Positions 48,717 to 63,358 of a DNA stretch of 64,000 nucleotides are shown here, one piece after another. The translations under genes and the position numbers were made by a program. Source of the DNA: Ipomoea triloba (taxonomy: Eukaryota; Streptophyta; Magnoliopsida; Solanales; Convolvulaceae); NCBI RefSeq assembly GCF_003576645.1, contig NC_044918.1, forward strand, positions 30,099,145 through 30,163,144, written 5' to 3'. The notes under the pieces were generated by a model. The model had not been told where the DNA came from. It did no database searches and worked only from the letters and a program-made list of their open reading frames with translations. Position 1 is the stretch's first letter, and the number at the start of each line of letters is the position of its first letter.

Positions 48717-49162
48717 TGATACAGCGAAATACGGAACAGGATACTCGTATTTATACTTGGTCGGGTACAAGTAAGAATACCCTAAGCGAGACCGAGCTAC
48801 GTGACAGTGGGTCAGAGGTTCCCGGTCTCTTTAGCTACTGTCCTAGAAGAAATAGCCAAAAGTCCCCCCTACCGCATTAAATGCGCTTTTTATAGTGGCT
48901 CCAGCAAGAATTCCGGTCTGGCGGCATGTAGGACGCGTGGCGGGCATGCACCGGTCAGCCTGTCGGTCCAACATGGCAGCGAATAGATGCGCGGGTGCGA
49001 GGTCTCTGGTTCGAACCTCTGCAAAGGCCCATACCACAGCTCGGAGCGCAAGGAAGCCCGGTCTGATCAGACCGGGAGGAGGATCTGAGGGGTCTAGGTA
49101 ACCCCTTACTAGGCGCAGAGCCCGGGAGGCCGGATAAGTAGACCGGGATTTTATCCCTATCA
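48717..49162. mobile_element. Solo LTR with 5-bp target duplication
   Basis: A 446-bp GC-rich island begins TGATACAGCG and ends TTATCCCTATCA (TGATA...TATCA). GCGAT lies directly outside both ends (48712-48716 and 49163-49167). No primer site or coding region follows, as expected after recombination between two LTRs. The frames inside, on both strands, are by-products of the high GC content. Confidence 0.85.
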
Positions 49163-49252
49163 GCGATTATATAAGAAAAGTTAGTTTATAAAGGATCTCT
49201 ATTATCCTTATGGTATGCTAATCGAAATCGACTCAATAATCAATAATACACC

Positions 49253-49290
49253 GCTACGTGGACTATGGTCCACACAATAATTTGCCCTTA
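49253..49290. mobile_element. Lone end of the GTGTGGAC MITE family
   Basis: GTGGACTATGGTCCACACAATAATTTGCC matches the end of the 44-57 kb family, but no partner end is visible; written in full it would exceed the span of the other copies only slightly. Confidence 0.4.
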
Positions 49291-49692
49291 TCATATCCAA
49301 CCAACATTGGGCTGTTCTGCTGGACTGCACGTTGGCAATAAATCTGTCATTTAGTAGGCTGCATGTCTTATAAAGTTCTGGAGCCTTGCAATATCTAACT
49401 TTATATTTCTATTTTCAGTAGCGCTACCCTGATTATTGGGCCAGGTATGTATCTTGTCTTATTACTTGTAGTCCTATATTCTAATCATCTTTTGGGCTTA
49501 TTCTTGCATAACTTTTATCTCGATTAAACATTTATAACACGGTAGGTTCACGAAATAAATTTTAAAAGAGAATAAAAATGATATTCCATAGGCAAAGGAA
49601 TATATAAGAATAGAACATGAATTATATTATATTTTTTGGTTAGTTGAAGGAATAGACTTTAAAAATTTTATTTCCGTGTTTAAAATCATCAA

Positions 49693-49731
<39 letters not shown>

Positions 49732-49809
49732 GATTATTATTATAAAAATATATATTTATATTAAAGAGTTAATTAAGGACAATTCAAACATAAACAAAGA
49801 TATGCATGA

Positions 49810-49854
<45 letters not shown>

Positions 49855-50296
49855 GTATATAAAATGTATTTTTGATATTGTAATACAAAAGGTATTCCCG
49901 AGAGCATATGAATAGCTAATACCAAAGCACTCTTAATAATGACTATTCCTCTTGCAAAGGGAATAACTCACTCTTAGGAATGCTATTCCCAAAAAAAAAA
50001 AAAAAAAGAAAGAAAAAAAAAAGGTCAAAACAAACAATGAAATAGGTCTATTTCTAGGAATGTTATTCTAATCCTGACATATTTCACGAACCAAACATGC
50101 TACTAAACTCTTTAAACAAATGTTATATTGTGAATATCATGATATTGATCAACATTGTAAAGTTAACCATTGATATACATGTTCATTTTTACTTTACTTT
50201 AAATTTATTTTTATTATACTACAAGTTTATTTTTATTATACTGCAAGTTCAATTATGGTGTACTATCTAGAAATGAATATGTAGTATACTAAAAAT
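49291..50296. other. Intergenic with microsatellites
   Basis: (ATT)n at about 49687-49730, (TA)n at 49810-49849 and an A-rich tract at 49987-50020. No gene. Confidence 0.7.
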
Positions 50297-50306
50297 AAAC
50301 TAGCAA

Positions 50307-50448
50307 GCCAAAGACCTTGTCGTCTAGTGGATGGCATCCGGTGGAGTCAACTGTTGACTCTTTGTGCTTTAGTAGGTTGAGAAAGTAGCTATGGATAGAT
50401 ATTACATTCTAACAGATATCGAGTCAGTAGTACTCAAAAAAAAAAAAA
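50307..50448 (+). mobile_element. Young-looking tRNA-derived SINE with poly(A) and 10-bp target duplication
   Basis: Starts GCCAAAGACCTTGTCGTCTA, has A-box-like GTCGTCTAGTGG and a weaker B-box region (GATATCGAGTC), and ends in (A)14 or so. AAACTAGCAA is repeated exactly at 50297-50306 and 50449-50458. An intact tail and exact flanks suggest recent insertion. Confidence 0.8.
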
Positions 50449-50459
50449 AAACTAGCAAT

Positions 50460-51670
50460 ATACTAAAAATAATGAATAATTGTTAAGTTTATAGAAGTTA
50501 CAAAGCCTCTATTCATATCTTTATAGAAGTTTCTACCAAAATTCTCTGCAAGTCTATCTACAATAATGCTCTAAATAAGGTTTGTGAAAACCAAATTACT
50601 TTCTATATTATTAGGCGTTTCTAACAATCCACCCAAGCGGATTTGCGGTAGTGAAATCAATGTAGAGCCTTGAGACATTGGTGGAACATTTGCATTTAAT
50701 TCATGAAGTTGGATCAAGATTGTGTCACAAGAAAACACAAAATTCTTAGTCTGTGAGTATTACCATCTTATACTCTAGACGTTAATTCATAGCTAGTGAA
50801 TTGAATAATTACTGAGTTGTGAGCTCCATAGATTTAGAAGCTTTATCTCGAAACTATGTAAACAATTTTTTGTCTTTTTTTTTTTTGGTGTTACTCAGGG
50901 TTTTCACCGTCGGACACAATAACTAATCTCTTTGCTGGATTGTAGGCACCTTTATTGGGTGGGACAGCTGGCCTGGAGATTTAAAGCTGCATTTTTATGT
51001 CTTTTATGCCTTCCCTGGCAAGTCTTTGTGAAATAACTCCGATGAGAAGAAAAAAGAAGGCGTTAAGAGCTTATGCATTATATTTTGACAAGCTTGTTGT
51101 TATACTTTAAGAATGGGTTAATCCTAATTATTTTAATTGCGTTAATTCAAGAAACTCGAGTTATAAAAATTATACTTGAGTCTTGAGGATTAGCAATTTT
51201 TTTTATAATGTCAAAATTCAAAAACCCCTTTTATCAATTTTCCAAAAAACAATTATTTTTAATTATGTAATTTTAGTAGCTTTAGTCCATATCTTTGAAG
51301 TGTCGTTGTGGTGGAATACGCCCCTAACTTTATGTATAAAAAAAAGTTACAATTTTCTCTCATCAAATAACAAAATCATAATCATGAACATCTATTAGTA
51401 CATAAAATATACTAATTTATGATTTTTATCAAAAATACATGCTAATGATGAGACATGAAATTTGAGAAAATTTGCAACAAAAGTTCACAATTTCATTGAT
51501 CGAATAACAAAAACTATATATATTTTAAATAATTTAAAGAGTGTATTTTGCAATGACGGAAAGACATGAACTAAATTGACTAGAACTTTCATAATGAAAA
51601 ACCTAATACGCATATTTGCTTAAATTATATAAAATTTTATATTATTTATTGCTGAAAATTAAATTCTAAT
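50460..51670. other. Intergenic, no gene recognised
   Basis: AT-rich. No element ends found. Confidence 0.5.
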
Positions 51671-51674
51671 TTGA

Positions 51675-51965
51675 ACAGACCCCGGTAGGTAGGCCGCGGT
51701 CCAAAATGACGTCGTTAAATTTTATGAGTTAGAATAATGTACATTATGTGTTTAGAATAATGAAATTTCTAAGATAAGATAATGTACTTTATGAGTTCAA
51801 ATAATGTACATTATGCTTTAGAATAATGTACATTATAAGTTATAAAAATGTATGTTGCAATGGGTCGCGTGAAAAAAAAAATTATGCGAAACGTCGTTTT
51901 TGGGCCATGATTTACACAGTTGTGTAAACTACGGTCCACGCAATATCTATTGGCAAATTATGCTA
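51675..51965. mobile_element. MITE, GTCCACGCAAT-end family, copy
   Basis: Left GGCCGCGGTCCAAAATGACG and right CTACGGTCCACGCAATATC with AACGTCGTTTTTGGGCC give inverted ends. The inside is TTAGAATAATGTACATTAT repeats. The left outer end is less clear. Confidence 0.5.
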
Positions 51966-51984
51966 TGGACCTGTATTCACCTTG

Positions 51985-52215
51985 CAAGGTGGACCCATGT
52001 CCATTTTACAATTTTAGAACTCTGTATTCACAATTTTAAGTCTCAATATACAAAATCACATTAATCAGTATTCACAATTTTTGAACTCTATATTCACAAT
52101 TTTGTTATATAGATTCAAAATTATGTTATATTCTTGAATATAGAGCTAGTTATGAAATTGTGAATATAAAATTTTAAAATTATAAATATAGAGTTTTAAA
52201 ATTGTGAACATAGAT
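51985..52215. repeat. Foldback tandem repeat of ATTCACAATTTT
   Basis: At least five copies of GTATTCACAATTTT-type units lie in one orientation, then AAATTGTGAATATA-type units in the other, between ATGGACC and ATAGATCCGAG. Confidence 0.6.
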
Positions 52216-52219
52216 CCGA

Positions 52220-54260
52220 GCTAGTCGCAGTAATTGCTGTAGACACGGTACGGTTAATAAAAATATGGCAATGAACACACTTTCTATAAAGCCCACATTG
52301 CAATTTGCAAGCACATGGACCATGGCATCAAATACGTGGAAACAAAAACTATATTTTATATTCTAAAGCAAAAACAAAAGAACCACCGGCGATTATTAAT
52401 ATAATTTTTAAAAAGGAAAAAGATTAAGGCCCACAAGATAAAAATCTTTCTAGATGATTTTCCCTCTTCCAAAGACACAAACCCCACACCATGCACTTTA
52501 GGTTGAGGGAAAATGTAATTAATTAATTTATTTTTAAATTTAAAAATGTCTCTACATGCATTTAGGCATACAAGCAGGACAATTTGGTGGATTATTATTA
52601 TTATTATTATTTGACAAATTAAAAATAAAAAACAATGGCATACTAATTAAGGAAGCTAAGAGAACATGGTGGGGGTGCAAAGAGACATGCAAAGGAATGG
52701 CATATCATGTACGTAAAATTGATTTGGTTATCATAATTATGTTAGCATCTTCAAGCACATGTGTGCCCATCATTGTTCATTGTTTTTTCAAATTAAATTC
52801 ATTTGCTCCTATGGAAGAATTGGTATTTTATATGTGTGTGATTTGGTGGAACATTTGCTTCTTATCCATTGCTTTTATATACTTTTAGACCAAGCTAAGT
52901 TAAGGTATTTTGTTTTTGTTTTTTTAATTAAATAATGTTACATTCTCTTACAAATATCATTCTCTAATATTCATTACATGACATGCAGCCTCTTTTTTAT
53001 ATTTGACTAATAAGTAAATTTTTTATTAATTTATAATCAGGTCATTATCCAATTCATTGATAGTCAATAAATAAATAATTAATATAGAATAATTGATTTT
53101 TTTGGGAGATGGTAAGGGGGTACGTGACAAAACGATCAAATGTTACATTTCACACCCTTTGAAAGCGTTATCTTGACTCTGTTGATCTCGAGATGATCCA
53201 TGATTTCTATTGGCGGACTCTGGAACTCGATCCAATCACATTCTCTTACAAAAATCACTCTCTAATATAGAATAATTGATTCATCTCATAATGTTAGGAG
53301 CCCATAGAAGTTTAAAAGGATAAATTGCTTAAACTTAATAGTCTCAAATTTAATATAAATTTATTTGCTTTAATAGAAACATGCAATAATGAGGTTTCAA
53401 ATTATTAATTTTCTATTTTGTGAGTTTAAAACTGTTACTTGGCAGACATGGGAGACATGCCTAGGCTAGATCAAATTTGTGTAGACTTGTATCAGTTCTC
53501 TTTTTTGGTATTTTATATACATTGTTTATTTAAATTTTTTTTAAAGCTAATCCACTGGTACTGATGTAATTAATATTTTATATATTACCAAATCATTAAT
53601 TAGATTTGGTGATGGTTTTCCTTATAATTAATGTACATTATTACTTCAGTTAAAAGTAGTACATAAAGGAATATTATGTGATTGATCATTGATCATAATA
53701 GCACTTAATGATATTTTGATTTTTGAGAGCCTTTAATTAGTAGTGAAACTAAAGGTAGCAGACTGGCAGGCAGAAGGATAAAGTACATACTAAACTTTTA
53801 TTTCTTTATTATATTGGGGGGAAAATCAAGCTAAGAGAAAGGACATGCTACATTGTTACACATCCAAAAATTAAAGGGCATGTAATTTGTAAGTTATTAT
53901 ACAAGAGTGAAGTTTATTCGTTACACACTTTTTGATAATAGTTACAAAATCTTTTCATCATTAAAAAAATAGTACATAGAAAAAAGTCCAAAGTATAAAA
54001 CTCCCACACAGAAAATTATTGCATCTTTATTTAGGATTTTCCAATTATGGATTGTTCTCTTAAAAAGTGATTACTCTCATTCATCCATTTGGATAAATTA
54101 ATGGTTGAGGATTGGTGAAAAAATAAAGAGAAAATAAAAAGACCTGTTTTATAACTATTGCAACAACATATTTTTTTCTTTTTACTAAAATTATCAACTA
54201 TTGATGAGCAACTACTTCACTTTTTATGGTATGGAGTTGTTCTCGATCATTTTAACTCAC
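52220..54260. other. Intergenic, no gene recognised
   Basis: AT-rich; the 110-codon frame at 52556-52888 starts with Leu-rich translation of an ATT microsatellite and has no family features. Confidence 0.5.
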
Positions 54261-54263
54261 TCA

Positions 54264-54268
<5 letters not shown>

Positions 54269-54349
<81 letters not shown>

Positions 54350-54960
54350 GGGGTTCAAGTGAGATAGAAACTCCAGGTGAGAAGTGAGATAGAATCTTAG
54401 TCGTAGATAAATAAATAAAAAAATTTGTCACCTACGAACTTCAATAATGTGCATTGGAAGAAGGGAAAATGTGCATTAGAAGGAAAAAAAAAGTGCACTA
54501 GAAGAAGGGAGAATGTGTACTAGAAGATAAAAAATGCGTACAGGAGGCACAAAGATGTAAAATAATTATTAAAAATTAAATTTAATATAGGATCATTATC
54601 ACAAATCATAAACGACCATAGATAATAAACAAACAAACAATATTCGACTCAAATTAGTAATTAGTGATCAAGATTAATTGATCTTTTATAAAAAGTTCGT
54701 CATCTACAATTAAAAAAAAAAAGCTTTGGAATGCACAACAAAGTGCACTGTATGACACAACAATGTGCTCTGATAGAAGGAACAATGTGCACTAGAAGAA
54801 GGAACAATGTGTAATGTATGGCATAACAATGTGCACTGGAAGAAGGGAAAATGTGCACTATATGACATAACAATGTGCACTAGAAGAAGGGAAAATGTGC
54901 ACTATATAGCATAAAAATGTACACTGGGAGAGGAAAAAATGTGCACTGGAAGACAAAAAA
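54269..54960. repeat. (TA)n(GA)n followed by ~21-bp minisatellite
   Basis: (TA)n and (GA)n at 54269-54346 are followed by imperfect units AATGTGCACTAGAAGAAGG and AATGTGCACTATATGACATA (about 54440-54545 and 54735-54950). The (TA)n(GA)n boundary resembles the MITE at 677-1022. Confidence 0.75.
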
Positions 54961-54998
54961 AATAACTTACACAAAATTACAAGTATTAATTTTTTAAA

Positions 54999-55890
54999 GC
55001 TAAAGTGTCATTTCGCACCATTAACTATATTGGATTATTCATGCCGCACCTTGAACTTTCATAACGTCCATTTCGATAGACAAACCATTAATTTTTTTCA
55101 TCTAGCATTTTTCACAGGTTACCAGGTTACTATTATGACATGGCACAAGTAATTAGCTTATGTAAATCTTCTTTTTAAGTCAACCCAAAATTTTTAAGTA
55201 AACCCCAAAAATCAACGCCTCACGCTGCCCCTCCCCTATGCCTTCACCCGGACCAGTGCTCACTAGACCAAATCACCACAGCCCTTCCACAATCCATTGC
55301 TCCTCCCCCCCGGCCCCCCCTTGCGTCAACGTGCGCCGAGCCCACCGACAACCTGTCTAGGAGTGACCGCGGTTCGTTCTGGTTCGGAACCGCCGATTCA
55401 AGTTTCCAAGGTTACACAAACCAGAACCGGAACCTTATATAAGGTTCCGATTCCAATTCATTTGGAATTTCTTTTAGTATATATAATTATATATAATATG
55501 TTTTGTTATTATAAAAACATATTATAAATTTTTTAAATTATTATTTTAATTTGGCTACTGCCTACTAGCAGTAGCTAAATATAATATATATAACCAGTAG
55601 CTAAATGCCTAAATATAAGAATTTTTTTTATTATTATTTTACGGTTCCGGTACCGGTTGTTGGGCTGGAAAAGATTTAGAAGAAAACAAAAAATTCAAAA
55701 AAAAAAAAAGAAGAAGGAAAAAAAAAGTCTAATTCAGCATAGATTACCTATAACGTAACTTGTAGGTAACCTATAAAAATTGCTTGATGAAAAAAAATTA
55801 ATGGTTTGTGTATCGAAATAGACATTATGAAAGTTTAAGGTGCGGCATGAATAATCCAATATAGTTCATGGTGCGTGATGACACTTTAGC
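54999..55890. mobile_element. Foldback element, GCTAAAGTGTCAT type, nested
   Basis: GCTAAAGTGTCATTTCGCAC and ATTGGATTATTCATGCCGCA at the left match the right arm in reverse; TTTTTTAAA near both ends may be the target duplication. An unrelated block at 55360-55670 with GGTTCGTTCTGGTTCGGAAC and GGTTCCGGTACCGGTTG is inside and may be another MITE. Confidence 0.7.
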
Positions 55891-56800
55891 CTTTTTTTTA
55901 AATCTCCAATTTGGACCATTGATCTGGACTAAATCTACGGATACAATTTCATCCTATTTTTCACCTAAGGCAATTGTTTCACAGTATCCTTTATATATAT
56001 ATATACACACACACACAAAAAGAATAAGATTACATAATTTTTATTATTTTTTTGACGTTCCATAAATTTCACCGTCTAATACAGTGATTAATCATTTCGT
56101 TGAATTGTATGCACTTCTATTAGGTGAGATAGCTAACGTGGAGATAAATAAGTTTGCATAAGTATGATCATATACAGAAGTGCTGTATGTAGAGCCAGTT
56201 GGAAACGGCCCAAATATTACCCGTTTCTTAATTTCTGTCCATATAATATACTGCACACATGCGTGTTATTATACTCATAGTTATATAGATATTAGATATT
56301 ATGGGAGAAGATATATAGATATTAAACATGAAAACAAGTTCTTTTCAAGCTTCCAGTTTTAACATTAATGTAATGTAAATCACTTGGTTTAAGTTTATAT
56401 ACTAACATAATAACATGTTACTCCATAATATTTGTATTAAATGTAACTTATTGATGTGTGTCACAATCTTTTTATTTAATTTATTATAAATTATTAGGCG
56501 ATACCATTATGAATAAATTTAGTGAAAACGGTATACAATTTAATACCTAACCATCATGATATATATTTTATAAACTTATTTTATTATCTCTTCATATATA
56601 AATTTTACAAATAAAGATAATTAATTATATTAAACATTAAGTACGGTGTGATGAACTATCGTAAAATTTCAACTTAAGTACACCTCAAATTACGTAAGAA
56701 AACAACAATAATGACATTAACAATACTAATAGTACGTAGTAATAATGATGTTTAATAAACACTACAGGTATGCTCGAAAGTAGTAGTGGTGATAATATCA
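55891..56800. other. Intergenic, no gene recognised
   Basis: AT-rich with short (TA)n and (CA)n. No gene. Confidence 0.5.
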
Positions 56801-56804
56801 CAGT

Positions 56805-57183
56805 ACTTGTAGACCATGGTCCACAATGCATTGTGGACCATGGGTCATGGTTGATACTGCAATTGTATTGAAAGAATATTGTAGTTGTGTTGAAAGGATA
56901 CTGCAGATGTGTTGAAAGGGAACTGCAGTTGTGCGGAACAGAGGCAGTGTCATTCATCTGGAACTGCAGTTGTGTTGAACGGATACTGCAGTTGTGTTGA
57001 AAAGATACTGCAGCTATGTTGAACGGATACTGCAGTTGTGTGAAACGGATGAACGGCCTCTGTTCCGTGCAACTGTAGTTTCCTTTCAACACAACTGCAG
57101 TATATTTTCAACACAACTGCAGTATCCGTTCAACACAACTGCAGTATCAGTTATGATCATGGTCCACGATATAATTTGCCATA
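56805..57183. mobile_element. Palindromic MITE with internal minisatellite
   Basis: Left AGACCATGGTCCACAATGCA and right CATGGTCCACGATATAATTT form the ends of the GTGTGGAC family. The inside has about nine ~22-bp units of ACTGCAGTTGTGTTGAA then about four in reverse around GGCCTCTGTTCC, making one hairpin. Confidence 0.7.
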
Positions 57184-57607
57184 ATATCATCATCAACAAC
57201 AATAATAATAGTGCAAAAACTAGAAGGAACAAATATTTAAATATAATGTACTATAATTTTGAATGAAATATACTATTAAAGTTTAGGACATAACTTTCTC
57301 TCTCCTTCTTTATATATATTGCAACTCACTGATTCAGTAAACAATATTCTTTTGACATGTAATACGAACAAGCTGTTTGAGACCAAATGGATATTGATGG
57401 AGTGCATTCTGAATAGGCAGATTGTGTATCATCTCATACAGTGTAGTAATTAATGCATTTGATTAGAACTTTGTGAACAATATTTAGACTTGACGTTTGT
57501 ACTAATGAATTGTTCATTTTATTTTGAAATAAATGATGAATTGTTGTGTATGATTGTACTAATGAATTTATACTTTTTTTTTAAATAGTGTTTGGATAAA
57601 TTGTTGT

Positions 57608-57738
57608 TATTATACTATACTTAATTAAAATAAAAACAAGTTAAACAACGGTTTAAAACCGTTGTAGTTATGAATAAAGACAACAGTTTTTAACCGTTGT
57701 CTATGAACGTGACACAAAATACAACGATTTTTTACTGT

Positions 57739-57782
<44 letters not shown>

Positions 57783-57810
57783 CAACGGATAAAAACTATT
57801 GTCTATGCGA
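57608..57810. repeat. Short inverted repeats ACAACGGTTTTTAACCGTTGTC around (TA)n
   Basis: AACAACGGTTTAAAACCG, GACAACAGTTTTTAACCG and AACAACGGATAAAAAC occur with a (TA)n at 57746-57781. Similar ends are seen in plant CACTA-like MITEs; only a guess here. Confidence 0.4.
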
Positions 57811-58611
57811 ATAATAATAAACTCATCAACTATAAAGTTGGTACGTAGTAACTTTCGTACTGTTTGTAAGAATAGGCATCATTAACGTTTGATAATGAGC
57901 TTAGCTTGCAAAGGCAACGTGCAAATTTTCCTAACACCATGATTATGAGAATTTATATATATGGTGTTTAATAAGTATCGTATCATATTCACATTGTATT
58001 AGTCTTTAAATTAGAAATTACCTATGGTATATTAAAAGGAAAAAATAAAAAACAGAGATTATTTTATATAAGTCAATAACCTTTAATTGAGATGAATTGA
58101 TAGAACTCTAAAAGAATATCACTCTCACCAAGACTAATTAGTTTGGTTGTAGTGTATGGTTAATACGGAGTACTTAAACATATTCGATTTTGTTTAATCA
58201 TTTACATTTGAGGGTATAATATTTATATGAGTTAACTAGTTTCAATATCTCGGCAGTTGCATTTCTTTTTAAAAACTATGAATAAATTTACGAAGATAAA
58301 AAATTTTCACTAAAACCTTTTAGTATTTGACATGATAATAAATTTTTTTTACTCATGATTACCATGTATTGATCAATTATACCTCACATTAAAAATGAAT
58401 ATACTTATTAATCAAACATGAATATATATTGTCACATCACATGAGAAAAATTTTAAATCCCTATAACTTGATCCTTTAAACTGTAATAATACTATTCCTT
58501 TTACAGTTTCTTTAATGATACAATGTACCATAAAAGTTGGTAAACACTCACTAATCACTAAACTTGTATAATTGTTGTTTATCGTTTTGACTGAAAATTC
58601 TTATTAATAAT
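57811..58611. other. Intergenic, no gene recognised
   Basis: AT-rich; nothing supported. Confidence 0.5.
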
Positions 58612-59060
58612 AGGGTCACACTTGTGTGAGACCGTCTCACGGATCTTTATTCGTGAGACGGGTCGGGTCGGGTCAAAGCACCATGCAAATGTCATACTTA
58701 TATGTGCAAATCTCACACTTATATGCTCAAATATAACACTAATCGAAAATACAATTTTTGTTACTTATAAGAGAAAAAGTAATACATTTTTCATAATAAG
58801 TAATGTTGACAAGTGCCTCTCACTTATAAGGGCAAATATAATACTTTTGAGGAAAAATGTAATACTTTTAAATCGAAATATAAAAGTATTGTATTTTCCC
58901 TTAAAAGTATTACATTACCCTAATAAGTAACAAAAATTTTATTCATGATTAGTATTACATTTGAGCATATAAGTATGACATTTGTGCATATAAGTGTTAC
59001 ATTTGCATCTTGATCCGACCCGACCCGTCTCATGGTGAGACGGTCTCACACAAGTCTTTG
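58612..59060. mobile_element. MITE, ACTTGTGTGAGACCGTCTCAC ends
   Basis: Left ACTTGTGTGAGACCGTCTCA and right TGAGACGGTCTCACACAAGT are inverted copies, followed inward by GACGGGTCGGGTC and GACCCGACCCGTC. The inside is ATA-rich and imperfectly mirror-symmetric. AATAATA borders both sides, but this is inside an ATA microsatellite (59067-59098). Confidence 0.75.
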
Positions 59061-59061
59061 C

Positions 59062-59094
<33 letters not shown>

Positions 59095-59099
59095 TAATA

Positions 59100-59380
59100 A
59101 TGACCTAGGGCAGAAGAAATTGATGGGGTTGGCTTATCAAGATATGAGACAAAAGCTCCCTCCGATCTGGCGATCTATCACCTGAAAGTTACATGACATT
59201 TGATATGTCTCAATCATAACATGGTGTAAAAGCCAAACAATTCTTTTTGGCCAAAACCTATAATTAATTATTAAAGATTAGGTAGTTATTCTTCAATGCT
59301 TCAATTTGAAAATATATGAGGTGCATTGCACCAAAAAGCAAAAGATGGACCCTATTTATTAATAATTTTTTACAATAAAT

Positions 59381-59432
<52 letters not shown>

Positions 59433-59937
59433 TTAATTAATATAATTAATGTGACACTCTAGCTTTGTTAGGGATTAACATTTTGGAGCCAAGAATGGGT
59501 TAACCCAAGGTAATTAGTAGTAATTGGGAAAAGGCATATGGCAATTTGAACTACTTGATCACGGTACTGACCCACCCATGACCCACCTACCTAGCATGCA
59601 CTTTCAAGCACCTGCTATTCACGTCAAAATGGTCAAAGTTGACAACCACTCTAACTTTTTTATCTTTTATTTATTTTTTCTTTTTTAACTTTTGAATCTT
59701 CAATATCCACATGGCACTAGACCAAAAAAAAAAAAAATCTCAACCTATTAAAGTTGCTCTTATGATTTATTGCTTATTCTAAAATTTATTCTTTAATTCC
59801 ATAGTTCATGAATTCAAGGTTTATTGGTTTAAAATTTTAAATAATTATGGGGTTTATTATTTGAATATTTTGTTACATTACGAAAAATGATGGTCTTTGA
59901 CAGGTTACTTTTATTTATTTATTTAATTTGTGAGGGT
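59100..59937. other. Intergenic, (TA)n tract
   Basis: (TA)n at 59384-59431, otherwise AT-rich. No gene. Confidence 0.5.
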
Positions 59938-60560
59938 CCCTGCCGTTCCAATAAAAATTGGTGCCCTGTTCCATATCTTAATTTGAGCCCTTTCTTTTCA
60001 AATAATTTCTATATATAAATAATAGTTGTTCAAAAAAGTTGTATCAAAATATAAATAGTGTATAAAAATTAAAATACATATAAAATTTTATTTAAAATGT
60101 GACATGTGTTGTGCACATTTAGGACCTTTGTTTATTGGGATATTAAGTTGAAAATACCCTTAACATTTTTAGATTTTTGCACGTTTTAAACGAATGGGTG
60201 ACCGGTGCGATAAATTTTGGCACTAAAACAATAGTCGTGATGAAAATTGGTACTAAAACAATAGTCGCGTGGGACCAAAATTGGTAGAAATTAAACATGT
60301 GGACCAAAATTGTCATTTTGCTAATAGTCGTGGGAACAAAATTGGTATTTGCTCTATATATTGAGTTTTTTAAGCAATTGTCAATTGAGCTCAATTTCAT
60401 CTTGTCAAAAATTGGTTCAATCTTCATACATTTAGCCTAATTTTTTATAAAATATATATACATATATATATTTTTTTTAAATATGGGACCCCCAAAAATT
60501 GGAGGCCCTATACGGTTGCACATATTAGACATATTCAGATATGGCCCTGGGCCATGAGGG
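59938..60560. repeat. Dispersed repeat, second copy of its start at 61985
   Basis: CCGTTCCAATAAAAATTGG to ATAGTTGTTC (59944-60033) recurs at 61991-62081 inside the element below. Its other end near 60486 reads GGGACCCCCAAAAATTGGAG, complementary in part to the start. Two short tandem duplications (ACAATAGTCG, and GATAATTGATGGGGAAAAG) lie inside or near. Confidence 0.5.
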
Positions 60561-61584
60561 ACAAATATGATAATTGATGGGGAAAAGTTAATTGCGACAA
60601 ATATGATAATTGATGGGGAAAAGTTAACAATTAAAATAAATGAATTTAGTTTAAGAAAAGGAATATAATTCAGGACCAACGAGGAAAGAAAGGGACTTGC
60701 AACGAATTCTAAAAGTTTAGGCATGCGCCGGCGCCGCTCATCCCCACAAACTTTATCATATTTTGATTTCACTCTTTTAACTTAATATAAATATAAATTT
60801 TGGTTTCTTTGAGTGGTCGTGTACTTAATATAAATTTAGGATTGGTCTTCTATGAGAGCGTCTCATAATTTTCAATCTGTGAGATAAATTAGATCTAATA
60901 AATATAGGTTATAACAAAATTGCAGATATAATCAATATTTTAAGCCTTATATATAATACTTCATATAATAAATGTAATACTTTATAGTAAAATTGTTGAA
61001 AATTTTAGTATAAAATAGTATTTTAAGTGACTATTTTATGGTAATAAATATATGTGAGATCCACTTTCAATTTAGGTACAGTCAAAGTGGATTTGAGTTC
61101 TTCTAAGTGGATGAAGAAAACAATATATTGTATGATCAAAATAGATAATAAGTGAATGAAAAATTTAGCCTATAAGTAAACTCATTTGAATTGGAAAAAA
61201 TGGGGATCGTAAGGCTTGAAAGCCTTTTATCGCACATTGAATAGGGACGCGGGTTTGGACTAGTATATAACTATATATACAATTCTCTTTTAGAATGATA
61301 TTGAATTTTATAACATAAAGGAAATTGGAAGCCCAGGTGGACTGTGTCATCCTAATATTAGGAAGGAGTGTTGGGATGTTGACAAAACTGTAATAGACTT
61401 ACAGACATTGCAAAAAATAAAGTTATAAATATAACATAATTGCATTTAATCATTATTTTAAGCTTTATATATAATACTTTATAACATAAATGTAGTGCTT
61501 TATATATAAACATAATACACATTTTGCAAGTAATAAACATAACATAATTGTATATATAATCAATATTTTAAGCCATATATATAA

Positions 61585-63105
<1,521 letters not shown>

Positions 63106-63358
63106 TATATATAATACTTTATAACAAAAATGTAGTGCTTTATATATAGGATGTAATACACATTTTGTAGAGAATAAAATAATAACATAACAGAATTGCA
63201 GATATTATCAATACTTTAAGCATTATTTATAATATTTTATAGCATAAATGTAGTACTTTATAAAACACTATAATAGACAATTTTCAAGAAATAAAGTGTC
63301 ATTACATAGTAGAATTGCATATATAATCAAATATTTAAACCTTATATACAATACTTTA

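Noticed and set aside
48801..49101. Overlapping frames in a GC-rich block
   Set aside because: Inside a solo LTR; no domains.
52556..52888. 110-codon frame
   Set aside because: Begins in an ATT microsatellite, random-looking composition, no family match.
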